Positions 1-6,478 are shown, numbered from the stretch's first letter. The stretch is DNA of 7,099 nt from Tannerella sp. (GCA_031283785.1 JAITBC010000110.1:1-7099); one strand, 5' to 3'. Translations and numbers: made by a program. The notes: generated from the sequence alone by a model not told the origin.

Positions 1-44
1 GCGTATTCCGCCAACGGGTTAAACTGGACGGCGATATATTCCAC
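1..44 (-). CDS. Possible 5' end of a gene leaving the window
   Basis: Just past the queT stop, on the same strand, a GTG at 44-42 opens a frame that stays open to the window edge and reads VEYIAVQFNPLAEY. The short hydrophobic strand followed by NPL is loosely reminiscent of the N-terminus of primosomal helicase PriA, but fourteen residues cannot identify a family. No clear ribosome site precedes the GTG; a purine-rich GGAAGGA lies about 25 bases upstream inside the end of queT. It may be the next gene of a queT operon or chance open sequence. Confidence 0.3.
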   Translation of the reverse strand, partial: MEYIAVQFNPLAEY

Positions 45-56
45 TGCAACAGGCTG

Positions 57-746
57 CTAGCGCAATCCTTCCGCCTTTTTCAATCCGGATACCGCTATAT
101 AAGTTGCCGGCGTCATAACGACCTCTATGGCGCACTTGAAGAAGTAATTTGTCAGTACGAGAGACCAAAACAATTCCCAGCCGAAAACGCCGGTCAGACT
201 CGCTATGATCACAAAGACAAGACTGTCCACCAATTCTCCGGCAAGGGTGCTGCCTATGGTTCTGATCCATAAAAATCGTCCGTTCGTGGCTTTTTTTATG
301 ATAACCAGGATAATGGAATTGGAAAATTCGCCCGCTAAATAGCCCGCAAGACTCGCAAACGCGATGCCGCCCGTACTCATGCCGCCTAAAATGACGTCAA
401 ATGCGGCGCTGCCCGCGTATTGTTCCCATTCGGCGTCCGCAGGCAGTATGCGGAGCAGGAAGAACAGCAGGGAAGAAAACGCGAGGGCTATAAAGCCCGT
501 CCAAATGACTTTTCGGGATGCGCGGAACCCGTAGACTTCGGTGAGTATATCGCCAAACACGTAGGACAGCGGGAAAAGGAGGGTGCCGCCGTCAAAAGCC
601 ATGCGGGTATTGAACACGGAAAAGCCCAAATCCACGATTTTTGCGGAAGACGCCACATTGCTGACCACAAGAATTGCGGTGAAAAAGGCCATCACCCTGT
701 CAAGGCAACGGAAACAGCCGCCGGGCTGAGCATTGAAAGAAAGCAT
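57..746 (-). CDS. Queuosine precursor transporter (YhhQ/QueT, VUT family)
   Basis: This is a 229-residue integral membrane protein predicted to import a queuosine precursor (queuine, preQ1 or preQ0) for tRNA wobble-base modification. Family hallmarks are FDGGTLLFPLSYV then DILTEVYG and a basic RKVIW (about residues 51-82), and a second conserved block GEFSNS, K, RFLWIRTIGSTLAGELVDS (about 139-175). About six hydrophobic segments fit the family, and so does the length. I chose ATG 746-744 because AAGGAG (757-752) sits five bases upstream. A longer open frame reaches 884 but would start upstream of the predicted transcription start, and its extra 46 residues are basic and unlike the family. A sigma70-like promoter and a structured leader precede it. 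The exact substrate cannot be told from sequence. The gene is intact and uses GC-balanced codons, unlike the AT-rich island to its right. Confidence 0.9.
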   Translation of the reverse strand: MLSFNAQPGGCFRCLDRVMAFFTAILVVSNVASSAKIVDLGFSVFNTRMAFDGGTLLFPLSYVFGDILTEVYGFRASRKVIWTGFIALAFSSLLFFLLRILPADAEWEQYAGSAAFDVILGGMSTGGIAFASLAGYLAGEFSNSIILVIIKKATNGRFLWIRTIGSTLAGELVDSLVFVIIASLTGVFGWELFWSLVLTNYFFKCAIEVVMTPATYIAVSGLKKAEGLR

Positions 747-836
747 AGAAACTCCTTGTTTTGTTTGGGGAGCGGAACGCCGCGTACCGGCGATCCGTTC
801 TCTCAGGCGGGTTTTACGAGGAAGACCGCCTTCTGT
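747..836 (-). promoter_or_regulatory. Structured leader of the queuosine transporter gene
   Basis: About 90 bases separate the predicted transcription start from the ATG. Read on the minus strand, this leader holds two hairpins. The first pairs AGGCGG (831-826) with CCGCCT (810-805). The second is strong: CGGA, a T:T mismatch, CGCCG, loop GTACG, CGGCG, TCCG (797-773). A short CTCC after the second hairpin could also pair with the GGAG of the ribosome site. This suggests RNA-level control, and preQ1 riboswitches often control such genes. The recognisable class I core (C-rich loop closing a small stem, then an A-rich tail with CUAA) is not present, so I do not call a riboswitch. Confidence 0.35.
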
Positions 837-842
837 TAAGGA

Positions 843-872
843 ATAGTACAACAACGCCGTCGCCGGCGTCAA
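843..872 (-). promoter_or_regulatory. Promoter for the queuosine transporter gene
   Basis: Read on the minus strand, TTGACG (872-867) and TACTAT (848-843) are separated by 18 bases. This is a good sigma70-type match, with predicted start near 836, about 90 bases before the ATG at 746. It supports the shorter start for the transporter. Confidence 0.6.
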
Positions 873-884
873 GCGCCCGTACAT

Positions 885-1111
885 ATAGAAGTATGCGACG
901 CTAAAGAGGAAAGCGGGATTTTCCGTGTTTGCCTTCTGCGTTTGCGGAGATATCCGCTCTCAATTCTTTGAAGGCGGCGATGTCCCCCCGTCAAAGATAT
1001 AATAGGGACTCCGTAGTATTCTTGCAGATGGAAAAACAGAAATGCCAAAATTTGTACAAACGCTTGGCAGAGATGAACAGCTCGATACGCCTGCGCGAAC
1101 AATGTAATTTT
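885..1111. other. Intergenic stretch with no convincing gene
   Basis: The region has GC-balanced composition like the flanking chromosome, and AT-rich DNA begins near 1105. One plus-strand frame (1006-1107) reads GLRSILADGKTEMPKF and ends DTPARTM before a stop. It looks protein-like but starts right after two adjacent stops (TAA TAG, 1000-1005) and has no start codon or ribosome site. It may be a gene remnant. A small hairpin, GCGGA-GATA-TCCGC, lies at 944-957. Other open frames here lack start signals or family features. Confidence 0.4.
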
Positions 1112-1141
1112 CAAGTAAAAATTTTGTCAAATTTTCACTTG
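1112..1141. promoter_or_regulatory. Palindromic operator candidate over the RiPP promoter
   Basis: CAAGTAAAAATTT (1112-1124) and AAATTTTCACTTG (1129-1141) are inverted repeats. They match at 12 of 13 positions and are separated by TGTC. The right arm covers the first three bases of the -35 box at 1139-1144. A symmetric site placed over a -35 box is the usual arrangement for a repressor operator. No regulator gene is present in the window, so the binding protein is unknown. The A/T-rich arms could alternatively act as an UP element. Confidence 0.5.
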
Positions 1142-1167
1142 ACACTCATTGGTGTATTATATATATT
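1139..1167 (+). promoter_or_regulatory. Promoter of the RiPP precursor gene
   Basis: TTGACA (1139-1144) and TATATT (1162-1167) are separated by exactly 17 bases, a consensus-grade sigma70 promoter with A/T-rich DNA upstream. Predicted start is near 1174, leaving only about 13 bases before the precursor ATG. It would drive the precursor strongly and, by read-through of the terminator at 1285-1318, the downstream genes. Confidence 0.7.
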
Positions 1168-1186
1168 AAAAATATGGATGTAATAT

Positions 1187-1273
1187 ATGAAAATCATACG
1201 TAGTGGTACTACTAATGTCGCGGCTATGGAAACGATTTCTGATAAACCCTGTGGCAATTGTAGTAGGCGGTAG
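1187..1273 (+). CDS. Candidate RiPP precursor peptide, 28 residues
   Basis: This short gene starts ATG AAA ATC and ends at TAG 1271-1273, with a second in-frame TAG directly after. The peptide begins MKIIRSGTTNVAAMETI and ends SDKPCGNCSRR, so a leader-like part without cysteine precedes a C-terminal core with a CxxC pair. A weak GGA lies eight bases upstream. The case for a real gene is position: it sits between a consensus promoter and a strong terminator, directly before a radical SAM/SPASM maturase remnant and an exporter pair, which is the standard layout of radical SAM-modified peptides. A likely product would carry a thioether or similar crosslink at the cysteines, but that is inference. 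I cannot assign it to a named precursor family. The reading frame is undamaged, unlike every other gene of the cluster. Confidence 0.6.
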   Translation: MKIIRSGTTNVAAMETISDKPCGNCSRR

Positions 1274-1284
1274 TAGTGTATCAA

Positions 1285-1318
1285 AAAAAGAGAAGTGATA
1301 AAAATCGCTTCTCTTTTT
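1285..1318 (+). terminator. Intrinsic terminator between precursor and maturase
   Basis: AAAAAGAGAAGTGA (1285-1298) pairs with TCGCTTCTCTTTTT (1305-1318): fourteen pairs with one T:G wobble, around the loop TAAAAA, ending in a five-T run. It starts 11 bases after the precursor stop and ends 15 before the maturase start. Partial termination here would yield much more precursor than maturase and exporter message, as is common in RiPP operons. Confidence 0.85.
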
Positions 1319-1333
1319 ATAAAAAGGAAAACG

Positions 1334-1980
1334 ATGAATATATTAACCGATTTTCATGATATATTTGATATAGACGAAAGTAGTTATCTATTTAATATCT
1401 ATACTTCATCGTTAATAAAACTTGACGCTCAAGCAAAAGTTAAATTATTGGAATGTAAGAAATCTAATAGCTTAAACGTTTTTTCACAATCGGAATATGA
1501 AATATTACAAAAAGAGCTGTTTATTATAGATGAGAGCGATGAACGCTCACGTTGCTTGGTCATTAAAAACAGTTATCATACATCTAAATATAAGGATAGT
1601 AGTGTCATTATTGGTTGCGTTTTGTACAGCCGAAACACAAAATGCTAACATTGTTTTAGATAATTTTGGCAATATCTATAAATGTTGGGATCATGTTTAT
1701 GAGGAACATTATATTTGTAATAATCTCGATAATATTTTGAATGGACGTCTCGATAATTTCAGGAGTTTAGACTATATTGAGAATGTTTCTTGGATGTGGT
1801 TAATAATGGCAAATATATGGAATGCAAGTATATAAATCATTGCGGAGGATTTTGTCCGGAAATTCGCATGAATATAAAAATGGCAAGATAGACAATATTT
1901 TCAAGGATGATTTTTGTAAAAAATTTGTATATTCTATATTAAAAGAAAAAATTAAAATATACCTAAAGAATAATGTATAG
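1334..1980 (+). pseudogene. Radical SAM/SPASM peptide maturase, core lost, frameshifted
   Basis: The gene starts at ATG 1334 with AAGGA five bases upstream. The N-terminus (YLFNIYTSSLIKLD, later FIIDESDE) is typical of the recognition region of peptide-modifying radical SAM enzymes. The C-terminus has SPASM features: FCTAETQNANIVLDNFGNIY then KCW near 1620-1690, MECKYINHCGGFCPE near 1817-1861, and a final DFCKKF. The pieces lie in changing frames. The N-terminal frame stops at 1646-1648. The first SPASM part is in a second frame stopping at 1833-1835. The CGGFC part returns to the first frame and stops at 1889-1891. The tail is in the third frame, ending 1978-1980. No CxxxCxxC cluster motif occurs in any frame, so the catalytic radical SAM domain is missing. 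The roughly 215 codons are about half of what I expect for such maturases. It cannot make a working enzyme. It overlaps the first exporter gene by eight bases. Confidence 0.8.
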
Positions 1981-3516
1981 TTTTATAAAAGAATTCTTTA
2001 AATTTTTATCGCATATAAATAAAACTCATAAAGTCTATTATGCGAGTTATACTATCGCGTTGATATTCGCAACCACGCTCAATATGTCTTTGACGTATTT
2101 CTATGGGAAACTCATTGACAGCATGACCGCTAAAACTTCTTTTTCCCGTTATATATGGGTGTATGGCGGTATTCTTTTTGGAACATTCATTTTTTTCGCG
2201 CGTGAAGCGTGATAAACATTTTCATACGCAACAAAGCGCGCGAGATTATTTATCGCAAAACATTCGCCGCGTCATTGCTGGCGTATAATGATGATAACGC
2301 TGTTTTTTCTCAGGATATTGAGAACGAGAGTCGGTTATTTCTTGATTTTGTATACACCTTGCCGGCCGAGATAATTTCTTTCCTTGTTGTGTTTGCGTTC
2401 TTGATTATTAATTCGCAGTTTATTATGCTGTTTTATCTTGTAAGCTTCGCTTTATTTTTTATTATATCCTCTTCTCGTGAAAGAAATGTCGTACCGCTTA
2501 TTATCAGGCTCAAAAACAGTTTTACGCGCTTATGGCTAAAACAGAAAATTTTTTATCAGGAAGCGCCGATCTTACATTAAACGAGAAACATGACTGGGCG
2601 CGGGAAAAATTAGTCAATGATTTAGGCGATTACAACGGGCAATTTCAGACGTATAAGAAAAAATCGATAGTTATTGAAATAATTTCACAATCAAATAATT
2701 ATATAGCATATTTCATAGCCCTTGTGGTCAGTTTGTCGCTGTTTTTAAATGGATATTACACATTTGGCATTTGCGTTGTTATAATTGAGTATGCTAAATC
2801 AATGAACGATTCGCTTTCTTGGGTATATTCGGATATGAATGAACTGATGGACTATACCGCGCATCTGCAAAGAATTAATATGCGGATAAGAGAAAAAGAA
2901 ATAACTACTAATAATTACATCGCAAGCGGCAATATAGGAAATTTATTCTTAAAAGCAGACAACTTGTCTTTCGCTTATGAACGAAAATTATTTGAGAATA
3001 TTTCTTTTGTATTGCCGCAAAGGCGACATACTCGCGTTGCGCGGCAAAAGCGGGGCGGGAAAATCAACGCTTCTATCCATCATCGCAAATAAAATTTCCT
3101 TGCAAGAAGGCGCTATTACGGTATACGGACAAAGAAAAATCGGTATATTAGACCAGACGCCTTACTTATTCAACAGGACGATTCGGGAAAATTTATTGCT
3201 GGCGAATAAAAATGTTCCAGATAGCGATATGGAAAAGGCGCTTAAACAAGTTGAGCTGAATTGTAATCTTGACGTTGTAATAGGCGAAGCCGGCAAGAAT
3301 ATATCTGGAGGACAGCGTACTCGCCTTGCCCTCGCGCGTCTTATTATACAAAACCCGGATATTATCTTGCTGGATGAGCCTACAACCGGCATTGACAAAG
3401 AAACGCGGGAATTTATTATCGAATTCTTGACCAATTTTTTAGCGGATAAAGCGTCTATTATAACATCCCATGAAAGCGATGTATTGTCAATCGCTTCGTC
3501 GGAGATAATTATATGA
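1973..3516 (+). pseudogene. ABC exporter half-transporter 1, three frame changes
   Basis: Read across frames, this is a membrane domain fused to an ATPase domain of the peptide exporter type, about 514 codons and slightly short for the family. The first frame (1973-2212) holds two membrane helices and stops at 2210-2212. The second (from about 2209) carries the next loop and TM3-TM4. The third is entered between about 2470 and 2495 (RTAYYQAQKQFYALMAK) and reaches LSFAYERKLFENISF. The fourth, from about 3020, carries the complete ATPase core: Walker A GKSGAGKST (3043-3069), Q-loop LDQTPYLF, signature ISGGQ (3301-3315), Walker B IILLDEP and the H-loop histidine (3469-3471). There is no C39 peptidase domain at the N-terminus. 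The expected partner is the second half-transporter, which overlaps by ATGA. Each catalytic motif survives but the membrane domain cannot be made as one chain, so the gene is probably dead. Confidence 0.85.
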
Positions 3517-5098
3517 AAAAAATAAAATTTATCATCAATGCGATAACGCCAAAGATCGCCGCTTTAATTTTAGTAAGCATACTCATATTTTTAGGCGCGG
3601 AATCTATTAGTTGGTTCTTGCCGTTAATTTTTTCACGAATATTAGACAGTATCTTAGTTAGAGCGTTTTCTTCGTTGTTATTATTATTTTTCGCGGGGTT
3701 AAGCGTCATCTCAATTGGCGTTACATCAGCAATGAGCTATATTAATAGCGCGTTGCTTTTAAAAAGCCATAAAAATATGGTTAACTTTATTCTTGAAAGG
3801 ACATTTAACAAGTTAAGCGAAGCGCGGGATAAAAAGGGCGTACATTATTACAGCAATTTGATCTTGAAAACATCCGACAAGGCTTTGAATTTTTTTAATA
3901 TAAACGCTTTAACTCATTTCTTTAGATTGATAACATTGATAGTCATTAGTACTATCATTTTTTGTATTGATATATACTGCGGGATAGCGACAGTGCTTTT
4001 AACCTTAATCGCTATAGTGATTCACCGGTATAATACTCCTTATTATATTAAAATTCTGAAAAACTGTCAAGACAAAAGTTAGAACTATTTAGCCGGCTAG
4101 GGGACGCCTTGCGGGGAAGCTGGACAATACGGCAATTCAACGCGGCGGAATATGAAACGGCATTGCTGGACAAGCATACACGCTCATTATTCAAAGAAGA
4201 AGGCAGATTAAATGTTATCGATACGGTTGCCGTTTGGATTGGTTTTGATTTTTTTTAAAACGCCTATCTTCTTTTTATTATCGGCTATTCGTTAATAAAA
4301 GTGGCGGCAGGCGCGCTTCCGATATCTCTGGCAGTCGCGCTGATGATGTACGGCAATATGCTTGTAGTCCCGATACGTCAAATCAATTCGGCGTTAGAGC
4401 AATTTTCAATTTCATGGGCGGCGGTCAGTCTGCTGGTAAATAATTATGGGTCAAATATAATTGAACAAGGAATGAAGATAAATGACATGCAGAGTATTGA
4501 ATTTAAAAACGTGAGCCTGAATCTAGATAATAAAAATATATTGGATAACATAAATTTTAAGATTGAAAAAGGCGGGCATTACCGGCTGTCTGGTAAAACT
4601 GGAGTTGGAAAATCATGCATTATAAAATTGTTGCTCGGATATTTTCAGAATTATAATGGTGAAATATTGATAAACGGCGTTTCAATACGAGATATAAACG
4701 CGCAAAGTATATACGCTCAGATGAGCGTGCTTATGCAGGATTCCGTCTTGTTTAACTGTTCAATAGAAGAAAATATACTATTTTCAGATAAATATAAAAA
4801 AAGTGGCGTCAAATCTATTTGCGAAAAATTTAGTTTAACTGATACATCTATAAATTTTGACAGCGTATACGCCGATAATTTATCCGGAGGCGAAAAAAGC
4901 CGCGTCTTGCTTGCCCGCGCCTTGTGTCATAATAAACCGTTTCTCGTTTTGGATGAGCCTTTGGAAGGCGTTGATGAAAAAACAAAGAGTAAAATATACG
5001 CTTGCCTGTCAGATTATATCAATAATAAAACACTGATTCTTATTACTCACGATGAAAATCTCGCGTCCCTCGCTTCTGAGACACTGTTTATAAGTTGA
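3513..5098 (+). pseudogene. ABC exporter half-transporter 2, one frameshift and one stop
   Basis: The start ATG overlaps the previous stop as ATGA, with GGAG eight bases upstream, so the pair was translationally coupled and probably formed a heterodimeric exporter. The first frame (3513-4082) gives four membrane helices. It is lost near 4060, where homology continues in another frame as LSRQKLELFSRLGDALRGSW. That frame meets an in-frame TAA at 4256-4258, within a run of eight T residues, then continues as NAYLLFIIGYSLIKVAAG through the last helices. The ATPase domain is complete: Walker A GKTGVGKSC (4592-4618), Q-loop MQDSVLF, signature LSGGE (4880-4894), Walker B VLDEP and H-loop ITHD (histidine at 5048-5050). 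About 528 codons in total. The segment near 4085-4160 is GC-richer than its surroundings. No protease domain is present. The protein would be truncated in its membrane domain and is unlikely to function. Confidence 0.85.
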
Positions 5099-5225
5099 AT
5101 CGCGTTGGATACTAAGGTACAGCGATCTATGCGGGATCACGTTGATATTGACAATCTGAAAAACATAGCGCGTCTCAACTAATGTATGGCTCAAATGGAC
5201 CGGAATGGATGGAGCGTGTTGAAAA

Positions 5226-5272
5226 GGCCGCCTTATTCGCAGGGGTTTAATACCGGCGACCTAAGGGCGGCC
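5226..5272. repeat. 47-base imperfect palindrome
   Basis: GGCCGCCTTA (5226-5235) pairs with TAAGGGCGGCC (5262-5272, one bulged G). Inside it TCGC pairs with GCGA and GGT with ACC, around the loop TTAAT. About 17 pairs form. On the minus strand the stem is followed by TTTT, so it could be a weak minus-strand terminator. On the plus strand there is no T run. It might otherwise be a dispersed repeat, which one window cannot show. Confidence 0.55.
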
Positions 5273-5410
5273 GCTCTGTTGCGGGGAGATTCATTTATCA
5301 CATACTATCAGTGAAACGCTTGGACGGCGGACGAGCCTTTACAATCCGGTGAAACTCAAGAGGGTTTGCCGGCAAGAGCCGTTGCCAAATTTTTGAACAT
5401 CAACCGCCAA

Positions 5411-5452
5411 AAGGCGATGCCGCCTTCGGCTAGAATAATTATGAGGCATCGC
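5411..5452. repeat. Overlapping inverted repeats upstream of the rplU promoter
   Basis: AAGGCG (5411-5416) pairs with CGCCTT (5421-5426) around ATGC. The overlapping GCGATGCC (5414-5421) is also an exact inverted repeat of GGCATCGC (5445-5452). The two pairings exclude each other. The element ends seven bases before the rplU -35 box. Neither stem is followed by a T run, so a terminator is not supported. It could be a protein binding site. Confidence 0.35.
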
Positions 5453-5458
5453 GCCCAC

Positions 5459-5486
5459 TTGACATTTTTGTAGTTCTTACTATAAT
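5459..5486 (+). promoter_or_regulatory. Promoter of the rplU operon
   Basis: TTGACA (5459-5464) and TATAAT (5481-5486) are perfect consensus boxes with a 16-base spacer. Predicted start is near 5493, about 30 bases before rplU. The message leader is therefore too short for the structured L21 leader known from Firmicutes. Confidence 0.85.
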
Positions 5487-5522
5487 GAAATAATATTTTT
5501 AACCTATGGAAAGGATGTTTTA

Positions 5523-5831
5523 ATGTACGCTTTAGTTGAAATCAAAGGCAAACAGTATAAAGCTGAAAAAGACTCGCTCTTAAAGGTCGATCTTCTTGAT
5601 ACGGAACCCGGCTCCGCGTTGGACATTGATTCGGTGCTGCTTATTTCCGGCGATACGGTTACGGTGGGAGACCCCTATGTGCGGGGCGCCCGTGTGTCTG
5701 CGGTGGTGGAACGCCATGAACGGGACAAAAAGATCATCGTATTTAAGTACAAACCCAAGAAAGATTACCGAAGGACGAAAGGTCACCGGCAAAGGTATTC
5801 CATTATTAAAATCAAAGATATTGTAAGCTGA
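5523..5831 (+). CDS. rplU: 50S ribosomal protein L21
   Basis: The 102-residue product is a full-length L21, a 23S rRNA-binding protein of the large subunit. It opens MYALVEIKGKQYKAE and closes with the family signature KKDYRRTKGHRQRY followed by IIKI. The beta-barrel core (VLLISGDTVTVGDPYV) is as expected. GGAAAGGA (5508-5515) seven bases before the ATG fixes the start. It is first in a four-gene operon with prp (31-base gap), rpmA and obgE, and the consensus promoter at 5459-5486 drives it. The frame is clean and codon use is GC-balanced, in contrast to the decayed cluster upstream. Confidence 0.97.
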   Translation: MYALVEIKGKQYKAEKDSLLKVDLLDTEPGSALDIDSVLLISGDTVTVGDPYVRGARVSAVVERHERDKKIIVFKYKPKKDYRRTKGHRQRYSIIKIKDIVS

Positions 5832-5862
5832 GCCGGTTTCAAATGTGTTGTAAGTACGGTGG

Positions 5863-6195
5863 ATGATTGCCGTTGAAATTGTTTTGGATAATGACCTTCT
5901 CAAGCTGTGTAGAATAAAAGGTCACGCCCGGTCGGGCGGTAAGGGAAACGATATTGTCTGCGCCGCAGTTTCGGCGCTTGCGCGGGCTGCGGCGGCGGCG
6001 CTTGCTGGCGAAGACGGCATTGCGGTGCGGTGTGAGGCGAAGAAACCGGGCGAATTCTTTTTGGAAATAGCCGAATGCGCCGAAGCGAAAAAGAGCTTTC
6101 TTTCCGGTGTGGGAACATTCCTTAGGATTGGTCTTGATTCTGTCGCAAGGGAATATCCAAAACAGTGTCGGTTGTCTGTAAATACCGTCATGTAA
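5863..6195 (+). CDS. prp: Ribosomal-processing cysteine protease Prp
   Basis: The 110-residue product belongs to the Prp (YsxB, DUF464) family. In Firmicutes this protease removes an N-terminal extension from ribosomal protein L27. The catalytic pair is visible: His21 in GHARSGGKG and Cys33 in [11 protein letters not shown], at the spacing expected for the family. The C-terminal half ([13 protein letters not shown], then SVAREYPK) also fits. Start ATG 5863 gives the usual MI-V-I opening; the ribosome site is weak, with only GGTGG adjacent, so the gene may rely on coupling with rplU 31 bases upstream. The oddity is its partner: L27, encoded just downstream, shows no extension to cleave. Confidence 0.92.
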   Translation: MIAVEIVLDNDLLKLCRIKGHARSGGKGNDIVCAAVSALARAAAAALAGEDGIAVRCEAKKPGEFFLEIAECAEAKKSFLSGVGTFLRIGLDSVAREYPKQCRLSVNTVM

Positions 6196-6226
6196 AGAAA
6201 CTAACGTAAAATTAAGGAGCATAATC

Positions 6227-6478
6227 ATGGCTAGAAAAAGAGGCGGAAGCGGCGCAAAGAACGGACGGGATTCAAACCCCCAGTACCTCGGCGTGAAGGC
6301 GTCCGGCGGTTCTATAGTTAAAGCGGGAACAATTATTGCGCGGCAGCGCGGCACAAAAATACATCCGGGCGCGAATGTGGGCTTGGGCAGGGACTATACG
6401 TTGTTCGCCCTCGTTGACGGCGTGGTATCCTTTACCCATCGCCGCGGCAGAAAGCTCGCCAACATAGTGCAAAACTAA
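6227..6478 (+). CDS. rpmA: 50S ribosomal protein L27
   Basis: The 83-residue product is L27, whose flexible N-terminus reaches towards the peptidyl-transferase centre. It starts [20 protein letters not shown] and contains the signature [19 protein letters not shown] followed by TKIHPG. AAGGAG (6214-6219) seven bases upstream fixes ATG 6227. The upstream sequence in the same frame stays open for a short way, but it encodes nothing like the LNLQFFA cleavage motif of Firmicutes L27, and it has no better start. The protein is therefore of the unextended type, needing only methionine removal. It follows prp by 31 bases and precedes obgE by 28. Confidence 0.97.
   Translation: MARKRGGSGAKNGRDSNPQYLGVKASGGSIVKAGTIIARQRGTKIHPGANVGLGRDYTLFALVDGVVSFTHRRGRKLANIVQN

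Larger units (their letters stand above)
5099..5455 (+). other. Spacer with short broken reading frames
   Basis: Composition returns to GC-balanced here. Several short plus-strand frames look protein-like but none is a convincing gene. 5105-5182 (TTG start) reads LDTKVQRSMRDHVDIDNL and ends at a TAA that overlaps the next ATG as TAATG. 5182-5250 reads MYGSNGPEWMERVEKAALFA and stops, while the next frame continues with FNTGDLRAAALLRGDSF up to a TGA. A later frame contains GLPARAVAKFLNINRQKA, which resembles a helix-turn-helix. These may be fragments of one decayed chromosomal gene. I recognise no family. Confidence 0.3.

Noticed and set aside
747..836. preQ1 class I riboswitch
   Set aside because: The characteristic small stem with C-rich loop and A-rich CUAA tail could not be found; only generic hairpins are visible.
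420..839. Plus-strand open frame opposite the queuosine transporter
   Set aside because: It is antisense to a clear membrane protein gene, has no ribosome site and resembles no family.
2205..2215. Programmed frameshift or coupled split gene at the GTGA overlap
   Set aside because: No slippery heptamer or downstream stem is evident, and many other breaks in the same cluster point to decay.
1334..5098. All frame damage explained by sequencing errors
   Set aside because: The flanking genes are clean, most breaks are not in long homopolymers, and the missing radical SAM core needs a large deletion. Errors at single sites remain possible.
5160..5280. Integron attC site
   Set aside because: A palindrome is present, but the paired conserved attC core boxes are not, and no integrase is in the window.
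5580..6354. Minus-strand open frames opposite rplU, prp and rpmA
   Set aside because: They lie wholly or mainly antisense to recognised genes and have no start signals or family features.
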